Positions 32,879 to 41,403 are shown, numbered from the stretch's first letter. The stretch is 64,000 nt of DNA from Oscillospiraceae bacterium (GCA_016288755.1 JAEELE010000097.1:60053-124052); one strand, 5' to 3'. The notes: generated from the letters alone by a model not told the origin. Numbers and translations are program-made.

Positions 32879-33433
32879 ATGAACCGATCATCAAACTACA
32901 CTGTGGTACCGAATCCGCTTGGCGGCTATGCCTTCAGCATTTCACGGTGCCGCGCTGCTGAGATCGGTGCGTATGTGATCGGTGCCGCGATCTTCGCGCT
33001 GACGGCTGCGCTGCTCTGCTTCTCTGCGGAGCGCGGGCGCGAATGGCGCGATCTGCGTGACAATTTCCTGTTCCCCGTCTGCTTTTCGGTTCCGTTTCTG
33101 CTCGGCGGCATCAGCATGACCTGCCGCATACGGCGTGTCAGACGGCTGCTGACGGAGGGCGAGGCGGTCCGCGGCGAGATCGTCTCGTATTCCCGCGTGC
33201 ACGTCGGCTGGCGCAGCATGTCCGGCTCGCCGAACCGCACGGTGCTGCATGTGCGGTTCTGGCACCGCGGCGCAGCGCAGGAATGTGACGTGCCCGCGGG
33301 GCACCGGCTCCCGGAAAAAGCGCTCGCCGCCCCGGCGTGCACGGTCTGTATTTTGCAGGACCGCGTATTTGTCACGGATTTTGTGCTGCGGCGAAAGGGT
33401 GATACGGAGACCGTCCGCTTTGAAGTGAAATAA
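32879..33433 (+). CDS. small membrane protein of unknown function
   Basis: 184 residues from ATG at 32879; a TTG at 32861 is also in frame. No strong ribosome site is seen at either, so the start is uncertain. Two hydrophobic spans (about 32-48 and 68-85) are followed by a basic loop and a soluble domain with RGEIVSYSRVHVGW and VLHVRFWHRGAAQECDV, a pattern like DUF3592 again. Not clearly related to the pathway; it is one of three extra genes inside the aromatic cluster. Confidence 0.7.
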   Translation: MNRSSNYTVVPNPLGGYAFSISRCRAAEIGAYVIGAAIFALTAALLCFSAERGREWRDLRDNFLFPVCFSVPFLLGGISMTCRIRRVRRLLTEGEAVRGEIVSYSRVHVGWRSMSGSPNRTVLHVRFWHRGAAQECDVPAGHRLPEKALAAPACTVCILQDRVFVTDFVLRRKGDTETVRFEVK

Positions 33434-33452
33434 CCTGAAAAAGGAGCTTACT

Positions 33453-34601
33453 ATGGAATTATCAGAGATTCGCAGCCAGCTCGACGAAATTGATGCGTCG
33501 CTGCTGTCGCTGTTTGTGCGTCGCATGGAGCTGATCGACGTTGTCGCCGATCTCAAGCAGCGGGACACCTCCCGCCCGGTCTATGACCCGGTGCGCGAGC
33601 GCGCCATTCTCATGCGGGTGCGCGAAAATGCGGGCACCGAGTTCGGCGGGGCTGCCCACCAGCTCTTCCGCACGATTCTGGAGCTCTCGCGGGCGCGGCA
33701 GGCGGCAAGGCTCATCCCCGCGACGACCGTTGCGGCGCGTGTTGCAGCGATGTGCGCGGGCGAAAAGGCAGTGTTCCCGAAGGAGGGGCGCATTGCCGTA
33801 TCCGGCATCGAGGGCTGCCACGCGGGCGCTGCGGCAGAGCGGCTCTTCACGCGCGGCGATCTCGTGTTCATGGACGGCTTTCCGGCGGTCGTGCAGGCGG
33901 TGAAGGCGGGGCTCTGTCAGTTCGGCATCCTCCCGATCGAGAATTCGAGCAACGGCTCCGTGCGGCAGGTCTACGATCTGCTCAGAGAGCCCGATATCAC
34001 GGTCGTGCGGTCGGCAAGGCTTCTGATCCGGCATGTGCTGCTCGGCGAGAAGCACGCGGATATCAAGCAGATACGCACGATCTATACGCATGAGCAGGCG
34101 GCGGGGCAGTGCAGCAAATTCCTCGCGAAGCTGACCGGCGCGGACATTGTTCCCTGTGTCAGCACGGCACACGCGGCACAGCGCGCGGCTTCGGCGCATG
34201 ACCCGACGGTCGCGGCGATCGCGGGCGAGAGCTGCGCGACGCTCTACGGGCTGACCGTTCTTAATGACGATATCCAGAATTCGGACAACAACGACACGCG
34301 CTTTCTGTGCATCACGAAGGGCGCTGCGTGCTATGCCGGCGCCGAGCGCATGAGCCTTCTGGTCTCGTGCAACAACTCCCCCGGCGCGCTCTATCAGATG
34401 ATCGCGAAGATTTCGGCGCTGGGCATCAACATGTGCAAGCTGGAGAGCATCCCGATCCCCGGCACGAATTTCGCCTATCGCTTCCTCATGGACCTCGAGT
34501 GCAACATCCATCAGGAGGGCGTGCTCGGGCTGCTCTGCGAAATGGAGCGCTCCTGCGATTCGTTCATTCTCCTCGGCAACTACACCGAGGTCATCGGATA
34601 A
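33453..34601 (+). CDS. pheA: bifunctional chorismate mutase / prephenate dehydratase
   Basis: 382 residues, AAAGGAG ahead of ATG. Residues about 1-85 are an AroQ-type chorismate mutase (IRSQLDEIDASLLSLFVRRMELI, KQRD). Residues about 108-280 are prephenate dehydratase, with GIEGCHAGAAAERLF, LPIENSSNGSV and the catalytic NDTRFLCI. The C-terminal ACT domain (about 295-370) has SPGALYQMIAK and KLESIP, close to the GALV and ESRP elements that bind Phe, so feedback inhibition is likely. It gives phenylpyruvate, the Phe precursor. Confidence 0.95.
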   Translation: MELSEIRSQLDEIDASLLSLFVRRMELIDVVADLKQRDTSRPVYDPVRERAILMRVRENAGTEFGGAAHQLFRTILELSRARQAARLIPATTVAARVAAMCAGEKAVFPKEGRIAVSGIEGCHAGAAAERLFTRGDLVFMDGFPAVVQAVKAGLCQFGILPIENSSNGSVRQVYDLLREPDITVVRSARLLIRHVLLGEKHADIKQIRTIYTHEQAAGQCSKFLAKLTGADIVPCVSTAHAAQRAASAHDPTVAAIAGESCATLYGLTVLNDDIQNSDNNDTRFLCITKGAACYAGAERMSLLVSCNNSPGALYQMIAKISALGINMCKLESIPIPGTNFAYRFLMDLECNIHQEGVLGLLCEMERSCDSFILLGNYTEVIG

Positions 34602-34622
34602 ATGAGAAAGGGGAGGTGAAAA

Positions 34623-35681
34623 ATGCTGACACCGGAAGAAATCAGGGAAATACTGCTGCTTGATAATGCGGATGATCTCATAGCGCGCGGCATTGACAGT
34701 GAATCGGATCGGCTTGAAGAGTCATTCGGCTACGACAAAAACGGAATCTATCACTATCAGCAGATCTACGACAAGGAAAGCAACAAGCCGTTCAACGGAC
34801 TGATGATCTGGTTTTTCGAGGATGACCCCGACCGGATCGAGCGTTACGCACAGATGAAGAACGGCTATCCGCTCGATAATGTTTATTTATATCGGAGCGG
34901 TGCGCTGTCTTCCTATGAGCGGTGGGATGACACGGAGCGCTACATGTACGAATGGCACGAAAACGGCGCGCTGGAATCCGTCCGCGTATGGCACAGAAGA
35001 GACCAGCGGAAGTACTGCCGCAGCAGATTTTATGACGAGACCGGCAGGATGATCTCGCAGTCGGTCGGCTGCGAGATCGCGGCGGCATACAAGCCGGATG
35101 CGGCAGATTCACCCTTTGCATTCACATTTCACGAAAACGGCGAATTCCGGCAGATCACATTGAAGGCGCCGACTGCCGATGATTTTTACTCGGGGATCGA
35201 GCTTGACCCCGACGGATACCCCGTGCGCATTGCCGTGAATCCGCACTATACAGAGGAGTCGCTCGGCAAGGCGCGGGAGAGCAGCCATCACTGGCATAAA
35301 ACCTTTGACGAAAAAGACTTCCGGTTTGAGGACGGTGTTCTTCAGCATCTGGACAGCACCGGCAAGGAGTGGCGCAGCGTGAACGGCGATGTCCTGTTCC
35401 GGGACGAAAAAAACGGCGACAGGATCCTGTGTTACTCTTACGGAAAACAGTGCGGCAGGCAGGATTTTTATTATCCGCACGGGCTGATCAGGGAGACCTA
35501 CTGCATTGACAGCCACGGTGAATACCGCCGTCATATTCACTGGTACCCCAACGGCATCATGCGCGAGGCGACCGTCTATTCCTACTACGCGGTCATGCTG
35601 CATGTGACATTTGACGACAAGGGCAATCAGCTTTCCTGTCAGCTCAATACGGATGTATTCAAACAGGTATACAGAAAGTAG
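34623..35681 (+). CDS. MORN-like repeat protein (YwqK-like)
   Basis: 352 residues, GGGGAGGTG ahead of ATG. After a short helical start it is built of repeated Y/F-x-x-NG-x-x strands: NGIYHYQQIYD, YEWHENGALESVRVWH, FTFHENGEFRQITL, FYYPHGLIRETYC, HWYPNGIMREATVY. This is the pattern of MORN_2/YwqK proteins, which are often annotated as antitoxin-like without strong evidence. No signal peptide, no membrane span. It is the third non-pathway gene in the aromatic cluster and lies between pheA and the aroE-aroK fusion. Confidence 0.72.
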   Translation: MLTPEEIREILLLDNADDLIARGIDSESDRLEESFGYDKNGIYHYQQIYDKESNKPFNGLMIWFFEDDPDRIERYAQMKNGYPLDNVYLYRSGALSSYERWDDTERYMYEWHENGALESVRVWHRRDQRKYCRSRFYDETGRMISQSVGCEIAAAYKPDAADSPFAFTFHENGEFRQITLKAPTADDFYSGIELDPDGYPVRIAVNPHYTEESLGKARESSHHWHKTFDEKDFRFEDGVLQHLDSTGKEWRSVNGDVLFRDEKNGDRILCYSYGKQCGRQDFYYPHGLIRETYCIDSHGEYRRHIHWYPNGIMREATVYSYYAVMLHVTFDDKGNQLSCQLNTDVFKQVYRK

Positions 35682-35763
35682 CGCTGAACGGTCTGCGATC
35701 CTGATATTTCACAGGGGCACGTTTCCGAAATCTGCGTGACCCCGGAAAGGCGGTGCAACAACC

Positions 35764-37053
35764 ATGACTCCCTATCAAACCCCGTTCGGGCTGATCGGCA
35801 GAAAGCTCGGACACAGCATTTCGCCGCAGATTCACGCGGCACTGGGCAACCCGCAGTACTCGCTCTATGAGCTCGAGCCCGATGAGCTGCCCGTTTTCCT
35901 CGCCGATCCGCGCCTGAAAGCCCTCAACGTCACGATCCCCTACAAGATCGACGTGATTCCGCTCTGCGCCTCGCTCGACCCGCTCGCAGAGGCGATCGGC
36001 AGCGTGAATACGCTCGTGCGGCAGCCGGACGGCACATGGCGCGGCTACAACACCGACGCCTACGGGCTCCGCTGCATGATGCGCGCGGGCGGGCTCTCCT
36101 TTGACGGCGCACATGTCCTCGTGCTCGGCAACGGCGGCGTATCGCAGACCATTCAGGCGGTCGCAAGGCTCGACGGCTGCGCGTCGCTCGATGTGCTCGA
36201 CCTGAGCGGCACGCAGTACAGCTATGCCGATCTGCCGCGGTTCTTCGCTTCGACGACGCTGATCGTCAATGCCACACCGGTCGGCATGTACCCAAAAGCC
36301 GGCGTCTCCCTCGTCGACCTGACGCAGTTCCCCGCGCTCCGCGGCGTCGCCGAGGTGATCTACAACCCCGCGCGCACGGCGCTGCTCCTGCAGGCAAAGC
36401 AGCTCGGTATCCCCTGCGCGGGCGGTCTGACCATGCTGGTCGCGCAGGCAAAGCAGGCGGCGGAGCATTTCTTCGGCGACCCGATCGACGACGGCAAAAT
36501 TGCCGAGATCGGCGCGCAGATGCAGCGTGACGCGGAAAACATCGTGCTGATCGGGATGCCGGGCTCGGGCAAAACTGTGATCGGGCAGGCGCTCGGCAGC
36601 CTGACCGGCAGAACGGTCATCGACCTCGACGCGGAGATCGAGCGGCAGGCGGGCAAGCCGATCCCGGCGATCTTTGCGGAATCGGGCGAGGCGGGCTTCC
36701 GCGCGGTCGAAACGGAGGTCTGCAGGGCACAGAGCGCGAACCGCGGCGTGATCCTCGTGACCGGCGGCGGCATCGTCACGCGCCCGGAGAATGCCGCCCC
36801 CCTGCGTTCCAACGGCAGGATTTACCAGATTTGCCGACCCGTGGAGCAGCTCAGCCGCGAGGGGCGTCCGCTGTCGGTCGGCGCAGACCTGAACGAAATG
36901 GCAGCCAAGCGCATGCCGCTTTATCGCGCGCTCGCCGACTGTCAGATCGAAAACGACCGCACGCCCGAGGCGGCTGCGGAAATGATTTGGAGGGATTTTT
37001 ATGCGTATACTTGTGCTGAATGGTCCGAATTTGAACATGCTGGGAATCCGTGA
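35764..37053 (+). CDS. aroE-aroK: fused shikimate dehydrogenase - shikimate kinase
   Basis: 429 residues, GGAAAGG ahead of ATG. Residues about 1-250 are AroE: GRKLGHSISPQIH (shikimate site), NVTIPYKID (catalytic Lys), GYNTDAYGL (catalytic Asp) and the NADP loop LGNGGVSQTIQ. Residues about 258-420 are shikimate kinase: P-loop LIGMPGSGKTVIGQALG, DLDAEIER, ESGEAGFRAVE and TGGGIV. The two catalyse successive-step chemistry (dehydroshikimate to shikimate to shikimate 3-phosphate). The last 17 codons overlap aroQ in another frame by 53 bases; after the Walker-type core the tail YAYTCAEWSEFEHAGNP looks shaped by the overlapping gene. Confidence 0.95.
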   Translation: MTPYQTPFGLIGRKLGHSISPQIHAALGNPQYSLYELEPDELPVFLADPRLKALNVTIPYKIDVIPLCASLDPLAEAIGSVNTLVRQPDGTWRGYNTDAYGLRCMMRAGGLSFDGAHVLVLGNGGVSQTIQAVARLDGCASLDVLDLSGTQYSYADLPRFFASTTLIVNATPVGMYPKAGVSLVDLTQFPALRGVAEVIYNPARTALLLQAKQLGIPCAGGLTMLVAQAKQAAEHFFGDPIDDGKIAEIGAQMQRDAENIVLIGMPGSGKTVIGQALGSLTGRTVIDLDAEIERQAGKPIPAIFAESGEAGFRAVETEVCRAQSANRGVILVTGGGIVTRPENAAPLRSNGRIYQICRPVEQLSREGRPLSVGADLNEMAAKRMPLYRALADCQIENDRTPEAAAEMIWRDFYAYTCAEWSEFEHAGNP

Positions 37054-37441
37054 GCCGGAGAAGTACGGCACACGGACCTATGACGATCTGATCGGAATGA
37101 TCAAAGCGGAGGCGATCCGTCTCAACGTCAGGGTCGAATGCTTCCAGTCGAATCACGAGGGCGATCTGGTCGACAAAATTCAGGGTGCATACGGCAGCGC
37201 CGACGGCATCCTGATCAACCCGGGGGCGTATACGCACACGAGCGTTGCGCTGCTGGACGCGGTCAAGGCGGTCGGGCTGCCCTGCGTCGAGGTGCACATC
37301 ACCGACCCCGATACCCGCGAGGAATTCCGGCATATCTCGTATATCCGGGAGGCGTGCATCGCGACCGTCAAGGGCAAGGGCTTTGAGGGCTACCTCGAGG
37401 GGCTGCAGATTCTGGTGAACCGGATCTCCCTGACGGAATGA
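37001..37441 (+). CDS. aroQ: type II 3-dehydroquinate dehydratase
   Basis: 146 residues. ATG at 37001 follows GGAGGGAT inside the aroE-aroK reading frame and gives the canonical start MRILVLNGPNLNMLG. Conserved parts: PEKYGTRTYDDL (active-site Tyr and Arg), FQSNHEGDLVD, INPGAYTHTSVALLDA and EVHITDP (catalytic His). It dehydrates 3-dehydroquinate, the third step of the pathway. Last gene of the aromatic cluster. The start is certain because the first motif begins at residue 3, so the 53-base overlap with aroE-aroK is real. Confidence 0.95.
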   Translation: MRILVLNGPNLNMLGIREPEKYGTRTYDDLIGMIKAEAIRLNVRVECFQSNHEGDLVDKIQGAYGSADGILINPGAYTHTSVALLDAVKAVGLPCVEVHITDPDTREEFRHISYIREACIATVKGKGFEGYLEGLQILVNRISLTE

Positions 37442-37640
37442 GAAGAAAGAAATGAGAAATGAGAAGTGAGGAGTGAGAAGTGAGCAGTTGTTCCGTAATC
37501 CGGGATAAGCTGCTGAAATGACGGGCGCAATCTGGGTTTGGGCGAAGCTCATTCAAAATCCATCTGCGAAGCGGATACCGCATTTATTCTTTCTTCTTTT
37601 CCTCCTTCCTGCCCCTCCCTTTTTCTCCAACACGGCATAC
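37440..37640 (+). repeat. intergenic repeat, copy 5
   Basis: Left flank AATGAGAAGTGAGGAGTGAG units, then AGTTGTTCCGTAATCC, the reverse complement of the 9.56 kb segment; right flank CTTCTTTTCCTCCTTCCTGC near 37589-37615. It follows aroQ at once. The 532-base gap 37442-37973 holds this repeat and a degenerate duplication (next entry). Confidence 0.6.
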
Positions 37641-37689
37641 TGAGAAATCGCATTGGGCGTATATCCCCAAGAAGATGCGGCGGCGCGGA

Positions 37690-37915
37690 GTCCGCACCGT
37701 GACATTACGCGCACTGGTAGATGATGCCAAACGGCTCGCGAAGCCAAAACGCCTGCCCTGGCTCCGAGTCGCCCGCGGGGGCTTCGGACTGGGAGAATTG
37801 ACCCCGAAGAAGGCGCGAACAGCGCCGTGCAGTGCGCATCTTGGGCGAAGGTGCAAAAAGGCCCGCGAAGCCAAAACACCAGCCCGGGCTCCGGGTCCGG
37901 GCTCCGGGCTTTGAC
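37690..37915 (+). repeat. degenerate direct duplication of about 127 bases
   Basis: CGCGAAGCCAAAAC followed by CC-GCCC-GGCTCCG occurs at 37737 and again at 37864, and weaker matches extend upstream of both. The region is very GC-rich and carries no supported gene. Its origin is not clear. Confidence 0.5.
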
Positions 37916-37973
37916 GTTTTTCGCGGGTGGGGTGTGGTATGATAGAGGTATCCTGCAATCGGAGGTCTCTGTC

Positions 37974-39197
37974 ATGCAACGTAAGCTCGCCGCTATTTTT
38001 CTGATGTTCCTTCTGCTCTCTGCCTGCACCTTCCGGCAGACGGAGCCCGTTCTCCCGCGCGGACAAACCCTCTCGCAGCTCCGTCTGGAGCAGAACGGCA
38101 AGGGCGCGCACCTCTGCGCTTGGATTCCCTATTTCACCGTGACGGAGCTGTGCAGCAGCGGCGATGAGGATATCTGCCGCACAGCCGTGAGCGATTATCT
38201 CGAAAAAGCAAGCACCTACGGTATTTCCGATATCTTTCTGCATGTGTGCGCATTCGGCGAGGCGTTTTATCCGTCCGCCTATTATCCGCCGGTTCCCGAG
38301 GCAAACGGGCTCGATCTCATGCGCATTTTCTCGGATGTCTGCCCGCGCTTCGGCATTGCACTGCACGCATGGATCAACCCGCTGCGGCTCCAGACCCCCG
38401 ACCGGCTGGACAACCTCACCGGCGATCAGCGCCTTGCTGCGTGGTATCGCGCGCCGCAGACCAAGGCGGCAAACCTGTCCTTGTGGGACGGACGGTATTA
38501 TCTGAATCCGGGGCAGCCTGCCGTGCGCGATTTTCTCGCGGGGGCAGTGCGTGAGCTTGCGGAACGGTATCGTCCGGCAGGGGTGCACATCGACGACTAT
38601 TTCTATCCGACCCTCGACGAGCGCTTTGACGCGGCAGTGTTTCAGCAGAGCGGGGCGCAGTCGCTGCACGAATGGCGCGTGGAGAATATATCGCGCACTG
38701 TGCAGAGCATGTATCGTGCCGTGCATGAAACCGTCGATGATGCGGTGTTTTCGGTCAGCCCGCAGGGCAAGCCGGAGGTCAACCGCAAGGAGCTCTGTGC
38801 GGATGTTCTGCGATGGCTGAAGGAGCCGGGCTTCTGCGATGTGATGCTGCCGCAGATCTATTTCGGGTATCAGAACGAGCATTGCCCGTTTACAGAGCTG
38901 CTGGAGCAGTGGCGGGCATTTCCGCGGGACAGTGCAGTCGAGCTGATTCCGGGTCTGGCAGCGTATAAGGCGGGACAGGCTGATCTGTACGCCGGGAGCG
39001 GACATGCTGAGTGGCAGAATGACGCTTCGGTGCTGGCGCGTCAGACCGCCCAGCTGCTCGCCTCGGATGATCTCAGCGGTGCGGCGTTCTACCATCTGGA
39101 CGCGCTGCTCGGGCTTCCGCAGGCGGAGCAGAGCAATCTGCGCGAAACGCTGCGGGCGTTTTCGGCGGATGAACCGGCAATTCGCGCAGGGACTTGA
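37974..39197 (+). CDS. GHL10-type (YngK-like) lipoprotein
   Basis: 407 residues; ATG at 37974 follows GGAGG. Lipoprotein signal with lipobox LLSAC, lipid on Cys18. The domain belongs to the glycosyl hydrolase-like 10 group (PF02638): AWIPYFTVTELC start, ISDIFLHVCAFGEAFYPS, GIALHAWINPLRL, YLNPGQPAVRDFLAGAV, GVHIDDYFYP and SVSPQGKPEVNR. Related proteins are surface-exposed and thought to act on envelope or matrix glycans; activity is mostly untested. It has its own weak promoter (TATGAT at 37938-37943 with an upstream TG element). The last bases of the gene hold the -35 box of the tRNA promoter. Confidence 0.85.
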   Translation: MQRKLAAIFLMFLLLSACTFRQTEPVLPRGQTLSQLRLEQNGKGAHLCAWIPYFTVTELCSSGDEDICRTAVSDYLEKASTYGISDIFLHVCAFGEAFYPSAYYPPVPEANGLDLMRIFSDVCPRFGIALHAWINPLRLQTPDRLDNLTGDQRLAAWYRAPQTKAANLSLWDGRYYLNPGQPAVRDFLAGAVRELAERYRPAGVHIDDYFYPTLDERFDAAVFQQSGAQSLHEWRVENISRTVQSMYRAVHETVDDAVFSVSPQGKPEVNRKELCADVLRWLKEPGFCDVMLPQIYFGYQNEHCPFTELLEQWRAFPRDSAVELIPGLAAYKAGQADLYAGSGHAEWQNDASVLARQTAQLLASDDLSGAAFYHLDALLGLPQAEQSNLRETLRAFSADEPAIRAGT

Positions 39198-39222
39198 CCG
39201 CGCAGGAAAAATGTGGTATAAT
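39194..39222 (+). promoter_or_regulatory. strong promoter of the tRNA-Arg region
   Basis: TTGACC (39194-39199), 17-base spacer, TATAAT (39217-39222). The -35 box overlaps the GHL10 stop codon. Transcription would run through three partial tRNA copies, the intact tRNA and the terminator at 39593. Confidence 0.85.
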
Positions 39223-39226
39223 AATG

Positions 39227-39252
39227 CTGCACCCCGGTGTGTGGGGTGCAGC
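39227..39252 (+). other. hairpin at the start of the tRNA transcript
   Basis: 10-base perfect stem GCTGCACCCC / GGGGTGCAGC with a loop of six or seven bases, right at the expected transcript start. No U-run follows (TTCTGCCC), so it is not a good terminator. Confidence 0.55.
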
Positions 39253-39256
39253 TTCT

Positions 39257-39298
39257 GCCCTAATAGCTCAGTAGGATAGAGCGGGTGCATCCTAAGCG
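39257..39298 (+). pseudogene. tRNA-Arg 5' fragment 1
   Basis: GCCCTAATAGCTCAGTAGG and following bases match the acceptor strand, D-arm and the anticodon loop ATCCTAA of the intact tRNA with several changes. No 3' half follows before the next fragment at 39339. Confidence 0.75.
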
Positions 39299-39338
39299 AA
39301 TCCTGTTTCATGCAATCTTCGGTTTCTTTTTGTCATAA

Positions 39339-39377
39339 GCCCCAATAGCTCAGATGGATAGAGCGAACGCCTCCTAA
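39339..39377 (+). pseudogene. tRNA-Arg 5' fragment 2 (identical 5' half)
   Basis: The 39 bases are identical to 39514-39552 of the intact tRNA-Arg and the match stops exactly at the end of the anticodon loop (CTCCTAA). What follows (CCCATAAAGCG) is unrelated to the 3' half. Confidence 0.9.
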
Positions 39378-39421
39378 CCCATAAAGCGAAGAGCCGCCTT
39401 TTCCGAGTCAAATATGAATAT

Positions 39422-39462
39422 GCCCCGGTACCTCAGTAGGATAGAGGGTTCGCCTCCTAAGC
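39422..39462 (+). pseudogene. tRNA-Arg 5' fragment 3 (diverged)
   Basis: GCCCCGGTACCTCAGTAGG, then GGTTCGCCTCCTAAGC: acceptor strand, D-arm and anticodon loop are recognisable, with a different acceptor end. It breaks off two bases after the loop. Confidence 0.8.
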
Positions 39463-39513
39463 ATTTCCTCCAGCACGCGATAATCAGTTTCATATTTTTA
39501 TAGTTTTTCATAT

Positions 39514-39587
39514 GCCCCAATAGCTCAGATGGATAGAGCGAACGCCTCCTAAGCGTTAGGCCATCGGTTCGACTCCGGTTTGGGGCG
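39514..39587 (+). tRNA. tRNA-Arg (anticodon CCT)
   Basis: Complete cloverleaf: acceptor GCCCCAA / TTGGGGC, D-arm GCTC-AGATGGATA-GAGC, anticodon stem AACGC / GCGTT around loop CTCCTAA with anticodon CCT (39548-39550), T-arm ATCGG / CCGGT with loop TTCGACT, discriminator G. CCA is not encoded. It reads AGG codons. The element integrase lies 215 bases downstream, so this is the likely attachment target. Confidence 0.95.
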
Positions 39588-39592
39588 TCAAT

Positions 39593-39638
39593 TCCGGCGA
39601 GATTGCGTGCTTTTTGCGCAATCCTTGCCGGAGTTTTT
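39593..39638 (+). terminator. terminator behind tRNA-Arg
   Basis: Stem TCCGGCGAGATTGCG / CGCAATCCTTGCCGGA with one bulge, then GTTTTTG. It closes the tRNA unit. The stretch 39639-39802 up to the integrase stop holds nothing recognisable. Confidence 0.85.
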
Positions 39639-39802
39639 GCAATTGAGCGATTTATAGTTGGGTAGAAACGACGGTTTTCTCAAAGAGAGCAACATAATTA
39701 TAATTACGGAAGACTGTAAGGTAAAAGACTATGTGTTATCTAATATGCTTCTAATCACCCATAGGATTCCATGATTTATATGGTTTCGTGTTATTTCTAT
39801 TA

Positions 39803-41137
39803 TTATTCAGATTTTCCTTCATTTTCGTTCATATCATCTGGATTGATTCCTGAAAAAAGAACCTCTTCGAGTCTCAATGCAATATCACGCCGCTGCTCAT
39901 CAACTGGCGCTGCATAAATCGACATGAGCATATCAGGTGATGAATGGCCAAGGTTAGCCTGAACCGCTTTGATGTTGTTGCCGGAAACCGTCATCTGTGA
40001 GGTAGCCCCCGAATGCCGCAAACTGTAAAACTCGACATCTTTCAATGAGCAGAACTTGATATATTGACGAAAGCGTTTGGAAAGCAGTTTGTCCGAGATT
40101 GGTCTCCCATTCAGCTGGTGAAAGACCAAGCCGTAGTCAGGAAAGACACCCTCATATTTCTTTTTCCATTCAAGATAGGTCTCATACTGCTTCCGCAGCA
40201 TCTTATGAACAGTCGGCGGAAGATAATCAATCCGCTTGCTATCCTCGGTTTTAAGCCCTTTCAGATATAACGATGTTGTTGATGTCTTCTTCATATCCGG
40301 AAATACATAGTAAATCGGTGTTTTGGTCTGCGCAACAGAATCTTTTCTCAACCGTTTCAGCTCATGATGTATATCCATCTGGCAAACAGAGTCATCATCC
40401 GAGAAGATGATTTCCGGCCATGTTAATGCCAGCATTTCCCCCGTTCTCATAGGACCGCTAATCATAAGACTGATCATCAGGCATAATTCCGGGTCATCAC
40501 AGTTCTCCAAAGCTTCCTTTACCTCTTCGATTGTCCACTGTACCCGATGATATTTCGGCTGGGGCGGAATAGAAACTCCATTCGTTGGATTTGTATCCCG
40601 CAAACCGCTGCGCACGGCAAAATCAAACGCCTGGCTTAAAATCTTGTCTTCTTCTTTGACGGTTCTCGGCGATACCTTGACAGTCTTACCTTTCTTTTTC
40701 TTGACACTGTCTTTTGTGAGCAAATCATCATAGTATTGCTGGATATAATAAGTTGTAATCGGCTTGATTGGTTCATTTCCAATATAAGGATAGATGTAGT
40801 TTTTGATTGTTCCACGCGATGAACTGAGTGTTCCGGCTTCCCATTTGCCTTCTGCACAATGACGTTCAATGAATGTCTCCACCAATTCTTGAACTGTCAT
40901 TGCGTGCTGATCTGCCCTAGCGGAGTAGTGTAGTGTGTTGACCATATCATATCGGGGCTTTTGATAAATTCGTCCTTCTTTTTCAGCCTTTTCTACTTCA
41001 GGCAGAAGTAACAATGCCTCAGCCAGATTCTCGCAGGTGTGCCACTTCTGTTTTCGTTTACCATTTTTGTCACGATAATACTGGACGATTTTGGGCTTTT
41101 GTCCTTGCTTGAGCTTTTTGGGATGAATGGATGCCAT
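39803..41137 (-). CDS. tyrosine recombinase (integrase) of an integrative element
   Basis: 444 residues. An N-terminal DNA-binding part is followed by a SAM-like core-binding domain (TVQELVETFIERHCAEG, about 85-165) and the catalytic domain (about 190-420): first Arg in ISGPMRTGEMLALTW, box II YSLRHSGATSQM (His and Arg), LGHSSPDM and the nucleophile Tyr in MSIYAAPV. It cuts and joins DNA at the att site, here probably the tRNA-Arg anticodon region. It is co-transcribed with the excisionase gene, which ends two bases before this start. Base composition is clearly lower in GC than the chromosome to the left, as expected for acquired DNA. Confidence 0.93.
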   Translation of the reverse strand: MASIHPKKLKQGQKPKIVQYYRDKNGKRKQKWHTCENLAEALLLLPEVEKAEKEGRIYQKPRYDMVNTLHYSARADQHAMTVQELVETFIERHCAEGKWEAGTLSSSRGTIKNYIYPYIGNEPIKPITTYYIQQYYDDLLTKDSVKKKKGKTVKVSPRTVKEEDKILSQAFDFAVRSGLRDTNPTNGVSIPPQPKYHRVQWTIEEVKEALENCDDPELCLMISLMISGPMRTGEMLALTWPEIIFSDDDSVCQMDIHHELKRLRKDSVAQTKTPIYYVFPDMKKTSTTSLYLKGLKTEDSKRIDYLPPTVHKMLRKQYETYLEWKKKYEGVFPDYGLVFHQLNGRPISDKLLSKRFRQYIKFCSLKDVEFYSLRHSGATSQMTVSGNNIKAVQANLGHSSPDMLMSIYAAPVDEQRRDIALRLEEVLFSGINPDDMNENEGKSE

Positions 41138-41139
41138 GG

Positions 41140-41370
41140 TTAAGCTCCCTTCTTTCCATACAAGTATTCGTAAAAGCTGTCTTTCAGCACAAGATATGTA
41201 CCCAGCGCAACAATCACTCGAAATGGCTGTTGCGTTTCGGCAGCCTTTTTCACCAGATTATATGCGGATGCTTGACTGATTCCCAGCACCTGCATTACAT
41301 CGGTGACGCGAAGACACGCACAGGCGTTCGCATTCGGATTGGCAAGATTTAAATTGCCGGTTGCATTCAT
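41140..41370 (-). CDS. excisionase-like small HTH protein
   Basis: 76 residues, GGAAGG ahead of ATG. The core CLRVTDVMQVLGISQASAYNLVKKA is a MerR-type helix-turn-helix as found in Xis-like proteins (HTH_17), followed by a short wing region (FRVIVALGTYLVLKDSFYEYL). It probably steers excision and recombination direction. Promoter at 41428-41456 with an operator over the start point. Confidence 0.82.
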   Translation of the reverse strand: MNATGNLNLANPNANACACLRVTDVMQVLGISQASAYNLVKKAAETQQPFRVIVALGTYLVLKDSFYEYLYGKKGA

Positions 41371-41403
41371 ACATTATCCTTCCTTTCACAAAAATTCTAA
41401 ATC

